DNA of 64,000 nt from Gnomoniopsis sp. IMI 355080 (lineage: Eukaryota > Ascomycota > Sordariomycetes > Diaporthales > Gnomoniaceae). The stretch is from NCBI GenBank assembly GCA_027946555.1, contig JAPEVC010000136.1, positions 35,770-99,769 of the forward strand, in the 5' to 3' direction. This document shows positions 12,256 through 23,242 of this stretch, piece after piece (position 1 is the first letter of the stretch; every line of letters starts with the position of its first letter). A program made the translations under genes and the position numbers. Below the pieces are notes generated by a model, which had not been told where the DNA came from, searched no databases, and saw only the letters and a program-made list of their open reading frames with translations.

Positions 12256-12597
12256 TCGCGCGCACAAACCTACCTAGAAATATCTGGCTCCCAGACCAGC
12301 ACGGGCCGAACTCCGTGTTGGCAAGAAAACTTATATTACAATCTAGCCAAAAGGCCCCATGCGAGAATGCATATGAGCTTGCAAATTTCCCGACCTCGAC
12401 GTCCATGCCTAGGACAACATAACCGCCACCTCTCTTCCTTCGGCTATCATATGGTCTTGCTATTACCATTAGTGAGAATTGGGCCCTGGACGGCAGCATG
12501 TACGCACATTGTCCAACAAATCCGTGCCGAGACTTCGCTGTCCACAATCTCTTCGATATCTGGGCTCTGTTGGACCGATCTAGCACAATTGCTCCCT
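12256..12597. other. Convergent intergenic region
   Basis: About 340 bases between convergent genes. Short frames only; nothing supported. Confidence 0.55.
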
Positions 12598-13822
12598 TCA
12601 GCTTGAACGTGCGGGCTTACGTCCATAGACAACATAGGCTTGTTCTTGTGTCAGCATCGAACTCCGGATTCGTGACACAGTCGGGTGGAAAGAATGCGCA
12701 ACTTACCAATCGCATAAACACGCATATCTCGGTTCGTTATATCAGCTCGAACCCGATCTAGAAAACCCGGAATGTCTTCGAGCGGCATTCCAGCAGTCGC
12801 AATCACTTTAGTCAAGCCGTCCAGGGCTTTTAGCAAATCCAGGCTCCACCACTTGCCTATCAAATTGTCTTTGCGATCCAATGGCCATGCATTCAGAGGG
12901 AGGAAAATCTGCTGCTGCACAATGTCCACAAATCCCGCCCCAGTCATCCACCCCTTGAGTTTGCGGCCCGACTCAAAGTCCTTGCCTTTGGCGGCGCCAC
13001 CTGCGATCGCGTAGCGGAAGAGTTCTGCAACCGCCGAGTCGCGCAGCAGTATCTCGGCGGCCTCGTTTTCACCAACAAGCTCAAATGCGAAGTCATGGAA
13101 TTCGGCCCAACCATCTGGTGTTAGGTGTTGGTAGATCCGAGCAATCATGCCGGGAAAGTCGTTGAAGCAAGTGCACACTGTACAGGCTAGAGTCAGTGGC
13201 ACTTCTCACGTACAGTCTCAGTTACTGTTTGCATCACTAGTATACATACAGGCTACCTCGACGAGCGTGGCAGATTGGAGCGTCACTTACTTGCACGCCA
13301 ATGAATATAATCAAAGGGGTGATCGAAAACCCACAAGTCCTCGCTATCTTCTCTCTCAAAGCTAACGTTGGGAGGGAGGTTCACCGCAGTTTGAATGAGG
13401 CTGATATCCGTGCCCACAACCTGAGAAGTCGGATGTGTCCTTGCGAACTGCTTGGCCCATATACCAGTGCCGGTGCCGATGTCGAGGACGCTCGCAGGCT
13501 CACCAATAGGCGCCACTGAAAGATGTCCATCGAGCATGATCAGCCACATCTTGTGTTGAAGGTCCAGACGGTCCTGCTCGTCGCCATCATTGGGCAGCAG
13601 GTAGCTATCCTCTCGGTATGCGTTGAACAGTCTGCCATGCTCTTCCACCGAGAGCACATCTGCGATCGTTTCACCGCTGCCGTCTTCTTAGTCATCATAG
13701 ATGTCGACGGGACAAGGTGGATTAGTTTAGGAGCGCTGTATCACTGACGTAGGATCACGTTTAGGGGTCCCTGGAGACACTGTGTGAGAGGAATTCGCTG
13801 ATGCGGCCATGTCTGTCGTCAT
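12598..13822 (-). CDS. LaeA/UMTA-like SAM-dependent methyltransferase
   Basis: Class I methyltransferase of the large fungal LaeA-like/UMTA group; the acceptor is unknown and most members are not LaeA itself. Four exons: 13822-13749, 13676-13291, 13177-12707 and 12644-12598; 325 aa. Family blocks in order: HGRLFNAYREDSYLLPND, QHKMW, the SAM motif VLDIGTGTGIWA (from about residue 87), VVGTDIS, PFDYIHWRAM across intron 2, then LTPDGWAEFHDF, WWSLDLLKAL and a C-terminal YVVYGRKP restored only by splicing the short last exon. The first exon is predicted from a GTCAGT donor and an ACGGCAG acceptor and is the weakest part of the model. No biosynthetic cluster surrounds it. Confidence 0.85.
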
Positions 13823-14375
13823 CTGATTTGGAATACAGAAACCGTGACCAAGGACGAAGGATCACTTATATTATAGTGAGGAGTTCTGTGGTCCACTTAT
13901 CTGATGCCATTGATCCCCGGCTCCTCGCCTGTCGCGGCTCCATGCAACTACATGGGAATATGCATGTTGGATTTGTGCCGCTGGGCTTTTTCCAATGTTA
14001 CGCTATGACACCCTGGAACTTTGTATACACCCACCGACTCTAACTCTTGTCCATTATGGAAAGTAGCTGCGACTTACCACGCAGTTACTAGTTCCAGACA
14101 GAGTCTCATGTATTCGCACAGAGCCCCCTCACCCCTCATGCTTAATCCCTCACCGGCCTGCTCAAAAGTAGTTGTTGATGCGCGCAGGTGGTTGTGAAAA
14201 GAGGTAATAAGATACTGCTGACCCACCAATGACGAAGGGCGAATAAGCTCGGGTGATGGGAGCGAGGAAGATTTATATCGAAAGCAGCGCCGACGACAGG
14301 ATCATCATGATATTCTGCTTGGCGCTAATATGCCGCCGTGTCTGATATGACAGCCCTGGAATACTAAAGAGCGTC
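13823..14375. other. Intergenic region
   Basis: About 550 bp between two minus-strand genes, holding the promoter of the methyltransferase and the 3' flank of the SET gene. No gene seen. Confidence 0.55.
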
Positions 14376-15737
14376 TTAATTTAGTCTTTGAAGGGTGTCC
14401 TTGACTAGTCCGCATATTTGCTCCCACCGCATAAGCAACAGATTTCTGCGGCTTTCGTTTAGCAACTCAGCCTCCGTCTCGAACTTCAACCCCTTGAGCG
14501 CCTTGATTTTGCCAGCCACTTCGGAGCTGTAGTCCTTGAGTAGAGAGACCAGGACCGCGTCTGCCCTCTTTCGACTCTTTTCCCCATCGTCCATACCATT
14601 CACAAACTCCTGCCATTGGTCGACGGAAATACCACTGCGCATACCCGTCAACAGCAAGCGTAGGGCGACCTGTGTGCGGTGGCACACGGTATCTTTGTCC
14701 AGTACGTAGTTCCCTAAAAAGCTGACATCGTCGAGATCATCTTTCTGCTGCTGTGATAAAGCTGGGAGAATAGCGTCGTCGAGACAGACCTCATCCCATA
14801 CATTTTTGTCCAACACAAAGCCATATTCGACCAGCAAGAAGTCGTTGTGATGGGTCCCATAGCTGATATATACTTCCTCGCCCTTCTCATACGACTTTGT
14901 GGTTCGGAAGGAGTACGTGTCTGCGGGATCGTACGTAACTGCGCATCCGCCTTTGTCCGTGTGGTTGAATAAATCTGCTACTGGTTGCAGAGCCATGTGA
15001 TCCGCCTTGGGGAGCTTCTCAGTCTGTGGTGTGACGAAATAGAAGGTACGTGTATTGACCAGCATCCAGGCATACAGGTACTCATCCCTGGTGCACGTTG
15101 GCTTTAGACCGTTCTTTCCAGGGAAAGGAAACTTTTCCGAAACGATGGCCCAGTCTTTATCAAAGTTCTTCTGTTGCTTGTCGAATTTCTGTTTTGCGGC
15201 TGTGGGAAGCAGATTTTGGAGAGAGATGGGCCAGGTGAGTGGCATAGATTGCTGTATATCCTCCCATGAGGGCACAACGGCATCCCATTTTGCGTACTTC
15301 TTGGAGTTCTCAGCGATGTTAAGGGCGAGATCGGCAGCCAAGAGACCGTGGACTGTCATTTCCTTCGGGAGGTGTTTGGTGATGGTTGATGGGACAGCAC
15401 TCTTGGTGCGAAGGGCCGAAGATGGCACAGTGAGAATTTCTGTGTCTTTCGGGACATGATCGGTGGCGACAACTGTGATATATTAGCAGAGGTACTTCAG
15501 TTGGGTCCAATATAGGTTACTCCAGGGCGCAATGTTGGCCAGTGCCCGAGAAACGCAGCAAGTAGATCATGCCGCAATATGCTTGGTGTCGCAGGAGATG
15601 TAAAGAAAAGGCAGAGCTTACTTACTTCCAAAACCTCGACCAGAAAGTCTCATGGGCCGTATCCCCTGGAGCCTTACTCCCAAACCCTCAGCCCATGCCA
15701 AGAGCTCTTCATGAACCTCCTCGAGACTGTCTTCCAT
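14376..15737 (-). CDS. SET-domain protein, RuBisCO-methyltransferase-like
   Basis: Predicted protein-lysine methyltransferase of the SET/RuBisCO-LSMT type (split SET with substrate-binding tail). Two exons: 15737-15626 and 15472-14376; 402 aa. The join (donor GTAAGT, acceptor CACAG, phase 1) gives RLSGRGFGIVATDHVPKDTE, the start of the SET fold. Further landmarks: YLYAWMLVNTR, the substrate-site DLFNH, EVYISYGTHHNDFLLVEYGF near the SET C-terminus, then a helical LSMT-type tail. The start at 15737 is the first ATG before the conserved N-terminal helix. The target protein cannot be told from the sequence. Confidence 0.86.
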
Positions 15738-16417
15738 CGTCAATACTCGACCGCCTCTGAATGGATACGGTGATATGGCAAGTTCAATGACTTGAGAATG
15801 AACAACTCGTCGTTATTCGGTTTGAAATGGACCAGTATGAGTCACCTGTCCTTGGAGCCCCTTGAAGAGTGGTGGTGAGGTAGCAAGAACTCCTTGAGAG
15901 GTGAGTATCCTTTGACAAAAAAGCATCTGCTGTCCAGCTCGGACAGATTGGAATGGAAGGCGCGAGACAACCCAATGAGTTGTACAATATATGATTGTGT
16001 ACTGTATTCTGTACTGTAACTAGTGTCCAATTCAACATCGGAGACTTGACTGAGGGAACACAACAAAGGATACTATCAGTCGGTGACCCATTTCAGTCAA
16101 TCGGCAGGATCTTGGCCCCGGATGGAAAATTGAAGGGGAAAGAAAGAGAATATCCCAGACGAAGTGCTTGTAGTGCGCAGTGTATGTAGAGACGGAGTAG
16201 AGTAGAGGAGGATGTCGAATGTCATATATTCACGCCGCAGTGTGGGCAAAGTAAAAGCTCCGGCCGGCTCCACCGAATCTTTGCTGCAGCCCGCCGGCCT
16301 CGGATCTGCCGACAGCTCCGGCCCGTCATCGAATGTTTTGCGGCGGCTGCAGCCGTCATAGTTTGCGACCGGACAAGAAACCAGCATGTTTGTCGCAAAG
16401 CCAATTCGGAGCTCGAA
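15738..16417. other. Bidirectional promoter region
   Basis: About 680 bp between the divergent SET and COQ4 genes. GC-rich near 16250-16340 (CCGGC-rich), otherwise without features. No gene seen. Confidence 0.55.
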
Positions 16418-17375
16418 ATGAAGCCAATGCTAACGAGAGCCTATGCGCTCACAAAAGCCAGCTCTGGCTTACCAACAGGAGGAGCAGCAGCAGCAGCCGC
16501 CATAACACCTGGTGTGACGACATGTCCCTCTACACGCCGGCCCTTCTCAGTCCTTGACCGGCCCCCGCCGAATTACCCCGGCCATGTTCCTCTAACATAC
16601 GTCGAGCGCGCTGGATTGGCTATAGGGTCGGGCATTATGTCCTTCATGAACCCATACCGCGGCGGTGTGTTCTCCTCGCTCTAGATACACTACCTGGCGG
16701 AGGTGCCAAGCTGACAAACCCTCATCCCCTCTAGACCTCATCGCCGCGTTCGCCGAAGCAACCTCGACCCCTTACTTTATCCCACGCCTCCGCGACGCCA
16801 TGCTCCGCTCGCCAACAGGCCGGCGTATTCTCCGCGACCGGCCGCGCCTGACTTCGACCTCCCTCAACTTGCCCTATCTGCGGACTCTGCCCCCCACTTC
16901 CGTCGGCGGCACCTATGTTGCTTGGCTCGACCGCGAGCACGTCACGCCCGACACGCGCGCACCTGTGCGCTATATTGATGACGAAGAGTGTGCGTATGTC
17001 ATGCAGCGGTACCGCGAGTGTCACGACTTCTCGCACGCCTTGACCGGCTTGCCAGTGGTGCGTGAGGGTGAGGTTGCGCTCAAGGCGTTTGAGTGGGCTA
17101 ATACGGGCTTGCCGATGACAGGATTGAGCATGTTCTCGGCCTTGACAATGAAAAAGGGGGAGAGAAAGCGGTTCAGGGAGGTGTACCTGCCTTGGGCCTT
17201 ACGGAATGGCTGGAGGGCGCAGGATACGATTAATGTGTATTGGGAGGAGGAATTGGAGAGTGATGTGGAGGAGTTGAGGAGCAGGTTGGGAATCGAGAGA
17301 CCGCCAGATATGAGAGAGATACGGCGGAGAGAGCGGGAGGACAGAAAACGACAGAAGGCCCATGCTGAGGAGTAG
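16418..17375 (+). CDS. COQ4: COQ4, ubiquinone biosynthesis protein, mitochondrial
   Basis: COQ4 organises the coenzyme Q synthesis complex at the matrix face of the inner mitochondrial membrane and has recently been linked to C1 decarboxylation/hydroxylation. Two exons: 16418-16664 and 16735-17375 (donor GTGTGT, GCTGAC branch site, CTAG acceptor); 295 aa. The first about 40 residues form a basic, Ala-rich mitochondrial presequence. Diagnostic blocks: [30 protein letters not shown], the metal-binding H-D-F-S-H (His179, Asp180, His183) followed at the right distance by a Glu in VVREGE, then [10 protein letters not shown] and a C-terminal YLPWALRNG. The charged tail (EERRR/EDRKRQ type) is a little longer than in yeast. 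Tail-to-tail with the PDCD5 homologue, 188 bp between stops. Confidence 0.95.
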
Positions 17376-17563
17376 GCTGCTGGGTGAGGACCACCGGGTG
17401 TGTGTATATAGCGCTTGTACTACTCCATGGATATTGTATGCATAGCGCAGGATGACCTCTCCAATTCGAGTCGCAAACAGTCGCATTGAGGTATCATATC
17501 ATAACATCGTGTGCTTTTGCTGATCGGAAGTACCTATCCCGTGTTTTCCCGCATTATGATGCC

Positions 17564-18188
17564 CTATAGATCCAGCAGATCGTCATCTTCGTCTTCCCAG
17601 GCCTTCCTCCGGTTGACAACGATCTTTTCCTCTTGCTTCTGGTTGTTCTCGGCTACAGCGTTCAGCAGCTCCTTCAGCTGCTCCTCGGTGACCTTTGACC
17701 GCAGCTGGCCCGACTGCGCCAGCATGATCAGTCGATTCTCAATGTCGGTTGCGCGCGATTCCTTCACCATTCGAATGCGTCCCAGACGGTCGGCGGCCTC
17801 CGGGTGGAGGATCTGATTGAGGGCGTGTTGGCGAGCTTCGGCTGTAGGTAGGTATTAGATCCAGATGCGAGGATGGTAGCGTGATGTTGCTGGAAGCATG
17901 GACATGACAGGAGGGGCAAGGATCATCATCGCGTACATTCTTGCTGTCTAAGAGATCGCAGAGGAGTTCGTTAGCAAGCTGATCAATAGTCGACACGCCC
18001 TTCATCGCCACTCACTTCTTTTGGTCAGCAGGCACTGGGCCAGAACTGCCTCCTGCGCCGGCACCTCCACCTTGTTGAGACTTGAGCTGCTCGAGGCGAG
18101 CCTTGCGTATCTGGTTATTGTAAGTTTAAATTGGCCGGTAGAAAGCGTGTTGGTAGTGTCAGACCTGATCAAGCTCTGTGTCATCCAT
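17564..18188 (-). CDS. PDCD5 (TFAR19) homologue with an 11-nt microexon
   Basis: Small conserved PDCD5-family protein, a prefoldin/TRiC- and DNA-associated three-helix factor conserved from archaea to humans. Four exons: 18188-18165 (MDDTELDQ), 18110-18016, an 11-nt microexon at 17947-17937, and 17841-17564; 135 aa. The microexon is bounded by a GCTAAC branch site plus CTTAG acceptor and by a GTACGC donor. It supplies the residues that bridge DQKK to EARQHALNQILHPEAADRL in frame. Core motifs: ADRLGRIRMVKESRA, IENRLIMLAQSGQL, the Lys-rich helix VNRRKAW and an acidic tail DEDDDLLDL. Length matches fungal members. A model without the microexon does not join the two halves in frame. Confidence 0.86.
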
Positions 18189-18579
18189 GTCGTCGAGGTT
18201 TGTTGCGTTTGACAATTGAGATGCTGGATCGGGACGCCCCCTTGGACATAATTTGGCGGGGTCTAGGTGCTAGGGCCAGGCGGCAGGCGCCGACAGACGA
18301 GGCTATCGATACGGGCACACCCCACTTCTCCAATGCGCGCTTGTACAGCAGCCAACATACAGTCTCGCGCAAGTGGCCTTGTCAGGGAAACTTGGACAAA
18401 TGGAGATTCTTGTAATAGTTTCTTTGCTATCATTCGTACAATGTGCATATGAATGTGACATTTTTGCATTATCCCATCAGGGTGTCGAGACTTGGTCATC
18501 CAAATGGTTATTACTTCTCGACCGTCTGCAATACCACAGACGAGTTGAAGGCAATTATGCTATGCATCAAGCCAGTAAT
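18189..18579. other. Intergenic region
   Basis: About 390 bases between two minus-strand genes: promoter of the PDCD5 homologue and 3' flank of the CBS2-like gene. No gene seen. Confidence 0.55.
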
Positions 18580-20031
18580 TTACTCGTCATTTTGGTTTCC
18601 TGGACCCGGTGTGGGTGTCGTGGATAGTCCTTCAAACGGCACCAGACCCTTAAGCTGCTGCCTCCGCGACGCGACTCTTGCCTTGACGACTTCGGTGATC
18701 ATCTCATTCCGAGATGTCTTGATCCCCAACTCCTGGCCTCGCCTGACAAAGTACCCATTCAAGTAGTCAATGTCCACCATTCTGCCTGCCCGTACGTGGG
18801 CCAGGTACGGACTGTGCGAGTTGCCCTTATTCGCCAGCCGATTCACCGTGTGCTTTCGCAAAGCATCCATGCCGCAGTACTTGACTACTTTGTGAGAATT
18901 GTTCAGCTCCGGCAACGCCCAGATGACGTTGAACAGCTCTTCCAGCAGCTCGTCTGCAAGCAGAATTGCATGTTGATTGCGTAGGACCTTGTCGTACGTA
19001 GTGTCGAGTGAGATGGCCATTGGCTCGATGATGGACTGGAAGACCATCTCGGGCAACTTTTTTACAAGATAATTCTCGAGGCTGAAGCCACCAGCCCCGA
19101 GTCCATGAGTCCCGACGAGCGTGCGCAAAAATTTGACCCCATGAACGCGCCGCTCGATTGGTGGATGATACGAGAAGAAGGGGAGTCCAACCCCTCGCTC
19201 CATGGGTGTGAGGTAGAGTTTTCCCGGGTTGCGAAGCATGGCTGCGAAGAAAGCTGGTCTGTAATGTCCTATGTAGGCAGTCGAGTGACCGATGATGTAG
19301 GTCGGTCTCGTGGTTGGATCCACAAATAGCGTTGCGTTGAGCTCTTCCACAACGCCCAAGCCGTCCTGGACGAGACAGATGGTCGTTCGATGATCAATGC
19401 GGTGCTGAATGTTCTCGATGGCCTCTCTGGTCTGGTGGCAAGGAATTGTCACTACCAGCTGCTCAATGTGTTCGTTGCTGCGGGCCATGTAGCCTGTGCC
19501 AATCCATTCGGCCTCGGCACGATCATGGAGGATCCTGCTGGCGCCCTGCAGCAGCAAGAGACGCTTGCCCTCACGCTCCCAAGTGTTCCAGATGGCCCTC
19601 TTGTGGATGAGGAGTTTCACCGGGTTGAGGTATTCGTAGCCAGCTAGACAATGGGCGATAAAGTACGCTTTGGGATCAAAGCCTAGGACGTGAACCGTCT
19701 TTCCTCCCAGTCCCTCCTCGGGCTCTTCTATTGTCCTTTCTCTTTTCCATTTGGATGTTGTATAAGCCGTTCCAACTGGGATAACAAGTCTTCCTGCGGG
19801 GGCGCCTGCTTCGTAAGTCTCGTCCTTCTCGATGTCGTCGAACATTTTTCGATAGTCCTTTCTCACACGGTCAGACAAGGGCTCGTGTTCGCCTTGCTCG
19901 GGAAGATCGTCAATATCTGAATCGTGTCTAAGGGTCGGTAGCTCGTCGCTAAGTTTTGGAACGGCACCTTCTGATGAGTAGAGTCTACAGCCTTTGACCG
20001 TGGCCCCGGTGGCCCCCCGGCCCACTGTCAT
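18580..20031 (-). CDS. CBS2 / ketopantoate-reductase-like mitochondrial protein
   Basis: 483 aa from the ATG at 20031. The frame is open further up to a GTG at 20079, but the 20031 start gives a plausible short mitochondrial presequence ending CRLYSSEG. The fold matches ApbA/PanE ketopantoate reductases: an N-terminal strand TVHVLGFDPKAYFIAHCL in the place of the Rossmann GxGxxG loop, then IWNTWEREGKRL, TTICLVQDGLGVVEEL (the substrate-type NG/QDG block) and a helical C-terminal domain with the ALRKHTVNRLANKG and DIDYLNGYFVRRG motifs. The Gly-rich loop is degenerate, so NADPH binding is doubtful. Fungal proteins of this type are related to the yeast cytochrome b translational activator CBS2. 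A role in cytochrome b expression is inferred, not shown. Confidence 0.75.
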   Translation of the reverse strand: MTVGRGATGATVKGCRLYSSEGAVPKLSDELPTLRHDSDIDDLPEQGEHEPLSDRVRKDYRKMFDDIEKDETYEAGAPAGRLVIPVGTAYTTSKWKRERTIEEPEEGLGGKTVHVLGFDPKAYFIAHCLAGYEYLNPVKLLIHKRAIWNTWEREGKRLLLLQGASRILHDRAEAEWIGTGYMARSNEHIEQLVVTIPCHQTREAIENIQHRIDHRTTICLVQDGLGVVEELNATLFVDPTTRPTYIIGHSTAYIGHYRPAFFAAMLRNPGKLYLTPMERGVGLPFFSYHPPIERRVHGVKFLRTLVGTHGLGAGGFSLENYLVKKLPEMVFQSIIEPMAISLDTTYDKVLRNQHAILLADELLEELFNVIWALPELNNSHKVVKYCGMDALRKHTVNRLANKGNSHSPYLAHVRAGRMVDIDYLNGYFVRRGQELGIKTSRNEMITEVVKARVASRRQQLKGLVPFEGLSTTPTPGPGNQNDE

Positions 20032-21044
20032 GCTACCGCAGCTCCATGATGTGTGTCTGTGAGGTATTCGCGCAAACACCCGCGAGAGCGGCAGACTGCA
20101 CCGTATGGAATACAGATTGAACGAAGTCTCAGAAGCCCTGCGAGATCATAGTCGAAGTCTGTTCCTTTGCGGTGGAAAGACTGTCTTTCCGAAGGCGGGC
20201 GCCTCGAGGCCGGCACTTTTAGAACGCGCCTTGAAGCGGCTGCAGAGGTTTGCTCAAACCGAATGGAGCACAAGTATAACAAATGTGATTGGCGTAGGAA
20301 GAGGTAGTCAAGTCATCTGAGCCCAGATGAAGTCAAAAAATATTCTCCGTCCATGGAAAGGATATGGGGAAAGTACCCAACATAGGAGGCAATGCTGTAG
20401 ATGACGGTATTGACATTTTTTTGCATTGGATCTCTCTAAATTTTTAGCTGCCGTCTACTGCGCTTCACCCTTGGGTGCGCCTTTATCGGATAAGTAACCA
20501 AGTACACAGTACCTTAGCGACCCGTAACGCTGGACCGGGACCCTGCTGAGAATCCATGCTCGGCTGCTTTCCTTGCACATGCAATTTTCAACGTCCATTC
20601 TGAAGGTTGACAAACCTCGTTCAACAACGTAGACCCGGCAATCTTGTACTTGAATTGCTCTGTCGCTTTCATATCTTGGTTTTCTACGGACCGCCCAGAG
20701 ACAAGTGTTGCGTCGTCTCATTCGTGGGATAGCGGGCTCATCCCACCGCCTCTCTTCCTGGTACACAAGAGCAAGCCAAGATCTGGGCTCGCGTTCTTTC
20801 ACGCACTGGACCTTTCCTAAAGTTGTTGATGGCTGTTGCACTATAAAAGTCGGCGTGATTTGCGATCTGGTCTAAGACGAGTTGTATCAGGAGGCTCATC
20901 AACAAAACAGCCCGCAAGTCCGTGATAGAATAGTCGTCACAACAGCCTCTGCGGTCTACAAATCATCACGGCCCATCAAGTGGTCTTTCAACTTTCTCAA
21001 AATCCAAAGGCATTGTGCTTTGGCCAGATCAACGCAAATTCACC
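20032..21044. other. Intergenic region, divergent promoters
   Basis: About 1 kb between the divergent CBS2-like and LRP1 genes. A 128-codon minus-strand frame (20455-20841) has no recognisable domain and is not called. Confidence 0.5.
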
Positions 21045-21798
21045 ATGGATGTAACGGACATTAGTGCTCAACTCAGCCAGCTTGACGGCGATATCGACAA
21101 GATGGAGGAGACGATGAAGCCGCTCATCGCGAATCTTGCTGAGATCGCCGCCAAACTTCCTCTTCTGGACAAGGCCAAGTTGTACGTTCTGGCCGTGTAC
21201 ACGATCGAAACATTGCTATTCAGTCAGTATTTCCGTCTTCAGCTTCTGGTTGTATATCGCTGACATTATGCAAGATGCTCTTCGCCTGCAGGGCATAGAC
21301 GCAAAGACACATCCTATCTTCACGGAGCTCACCCGCGTGAAGCAGTATTTTGCCAAGATCAAGACAGCAGAGGAGCCACCGGCCACACGATCCAACACTC
21401 TTGACACCCAGGCTGCGATTCGATTTATAAAGGCCGATCTGGTCAGTTGCCCCCTGCAGCGCTCAAATCCCCGAAGTACCTGCTGACACGTTCTCCAGGC
21501 CGACAATCAGGACATCAATACCAAGCTGAAGGAACAGTTAGCAAAAGAGCGTGCCAAGGCCGCATTCAAGGCTGCGAGGGAGGCCAAGGGCAAGAAACGG
21601 CCCGCTGATGATGACGATGTTGCGCCCGAGAAGTCCAAGGATGAAGCTCCTCACGCTGACACCGACAGCTCTGACGAGGACGGGGAAATTGAGGAGCCCG
21701 AGAAGAACAACAAGCGTGGACGCGGCTCCAAGAGCGGCAAGCCCAAAGCCAACAAAAGGGGTACCAGGAGCAAGAAGCAGAAGAGAGATAAAAGCTGA
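21045..21798 (+). CDS. LRP1: LRP1/RRP47 (C1D family) exosome cofactor
   Basis: Nuclear exosome-associated protein that binds Rrp6 and structured RNA and acts in rRNA and snoRNA 3' processing. Three exons: 21045-21222, 21275-21441 and 21499-21798; 214 aa. Splicing joins the Sas10/C1D domain: MDVTDISAQLSQLDGDID and KLYVLAVYTIETLLF, then ALRLQGIDAKTHPIFTELTR and VKQYFAKI, then a Lys-rich helix (KEQLAKERAK). The C-terminal third is disordered, with acidic (DSSDEDGEIEE) then basic (RGRGSKSGK, KKQKR) stretches typical of fungal members. Introns have GTCAGT donors and GCTGAC branch sites. The residue made at the first splice (Asn) is the only slightly uncertain position. Confidence 0.9.
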
Positions 21799-22352
21799 GC
21801 CAGACGGCCTCGAAGAATTGGCCTGTGCAGAGGTGATCTAATATATGGGCTGTACTGCCGAATAACGGGCAAGTCCGTAAGTCTATCACCTCCTTTGTCC
21901 AAAGGCATTGTGAACTTTGTTGTGAGGGTTTCCATGGCGTTTAGGCAGGAAACAGATACCTATGAGGAAATGACATTTACAGATCATGGAATGAATGAGT
22001 GGTATTGAGAACAACTATTGACCTGTGTAGCTACCTAAGTAGGTAGGAGAAACAGTACCAAGGTACCTGTAAGTGCAGTTGAGATTTCTCGAGTGGCACT
22101 GCGGTACCTTACAGGCGGGGCCGCGACCTCCCCGGCCCCTGCCAAGTGAGAATCAGCGTGTTTTCGATTGGCTTCTCTTCCCAGGTTACTTAGGTAAGCT
22201 CTTTTTTTCGCCGTCCCGCCCCCGGACTTCGAACCTCGACTTGTCCGAGCTTCTTCATGCGACAACCTTACCTGACTCACTTTCACGACAGCAAGAAGAT
22301 TCTGCCGTCGAGAACCTCATTCAAAGCCATCACCTCCACCGCGATCACCAAC
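21799..22352. other. Intergenic region
   Basis: About 550 bp between LRP1 and MIX17, with a CTAAGTAGGTAGG-type repeat near 22030 and several GGTACC sites. Promoter of MIX17; no gene seen. Confidence 0.6.
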
Positions 22353-22949
22353 ATGCCTCGCCAACGCTCCGCGCGCTCTGCGCCCTCGCGCCCCACCGTC
22401 CCCGCGCGATCATCAACATCCCCCCAGTCACAGCAGCAGACCCGCCCGGCTGCTTCGTACGCCGCCCCTGCCACTCAGGCTCCTCACCAGGCCCCTCCCG
22501 CTGGTGCCGCGCCTACATCGCAGGGCCCGGGCTTGTTTGGACAGATGGCTAGCACTGCTGCGTATGTTTTACCCAGCTCCGCTTGTTCAAAGCCCTGGCA
22601 TCAGGTGCAATACAGTTCAGGACCGTGAAGAGGAAACGTGGTTCAGACATAGGAAGAGTCGCTGACAAAAATTTGACACAGTGGTGTTGCCATCGGCTCC
22701 TCCGTAGGTCACGCTATTGGTGGCTTCTTCGGTGGCGGCGGCTCCAGCGAGGCCGCAAACCCCCAGGCCGCCGCTCCCGCCGAGCAGCAGCAGAGCAACT
22801 ACTACGCCAACCAGCAGCAGGATCCGAACTGTGCCATGGCGACCAAGAGCTTTACGAATTGCATGGACGAGCACTCGGGCAACATGTCGATTTGTGGATG
22901 GTACATGGATCAGCTCAAAGCTTGCCAGGCTGCTGCTAGCAAGTACTAA
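22353..22949 (+). CDS. MIX17: MIX17 / CHCHD2-10 family twin-CX9C protein
   Basis: Mitochondrial intermembrane-space protein of the CHCHD2/CHCHD10 family (yeast Mix17/Mic17), imported and oxidised by the Mia40 pathway and needed for full respiration. Two exons: 22353-22561 and 22682-22949 (donor GTATGT, acceptor ACACAG); 158 aa. The N-terminus is basic, with Arg, Ser and Pro, then Gln/Ala/Pro-rich. A central glycine-rich hydrophobic helix follows (GVAIGSSVGHAIGGFFGGG). The CHCH domain is exact: C-x9-C as CAMATKSFTNC, then CGWYMDQLKAC, again C-x9-C. The protein ends AAASKY. The intron falls just before the hydrophobic helix. Confidence 0.94.
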
Positions 22950-23242
22950 GCCATGGACGTGGCTGGTCCGCGGGCCGAAAGGACGTGGGAGATTGGAAAG
23001 CCTCGGAAATGGCGACCTATGAGCTATGGGATTGTAGAGAAATGGGAGAAAAAATCCAAAGAAATCTCGACTCATCACACATTAAAGTGCATTGCTTGAC
23101 GACTCGTTTCCAGCGGATGCTTGTGATGCTTGTGATATACAATTGATAATTTCACCATCGGCACGATATTTGGCTTCTGGAAATACCCTCACTCACACGG
23201 CTTTATTTGTCCTTGTCCTCCTCATCTTTTCTCGGCTCAAAG

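Noticed and set aside
9877..15737. Possible secondary-metabolite cluster (LaeA-like methyltransferase with oxygenase and SET gene)
   Set aside because: No polyketide synthase, peptide synthetase, terpene cyclase or cluster transporter is present, and the neighbours are housekeeping genes.
20455..20841. Minus-strand 128-codon frame
   Set aside because: No recognisable motif, odd composition rich in Arg/Cys/Trp, and it lies in a divergent promoter region.
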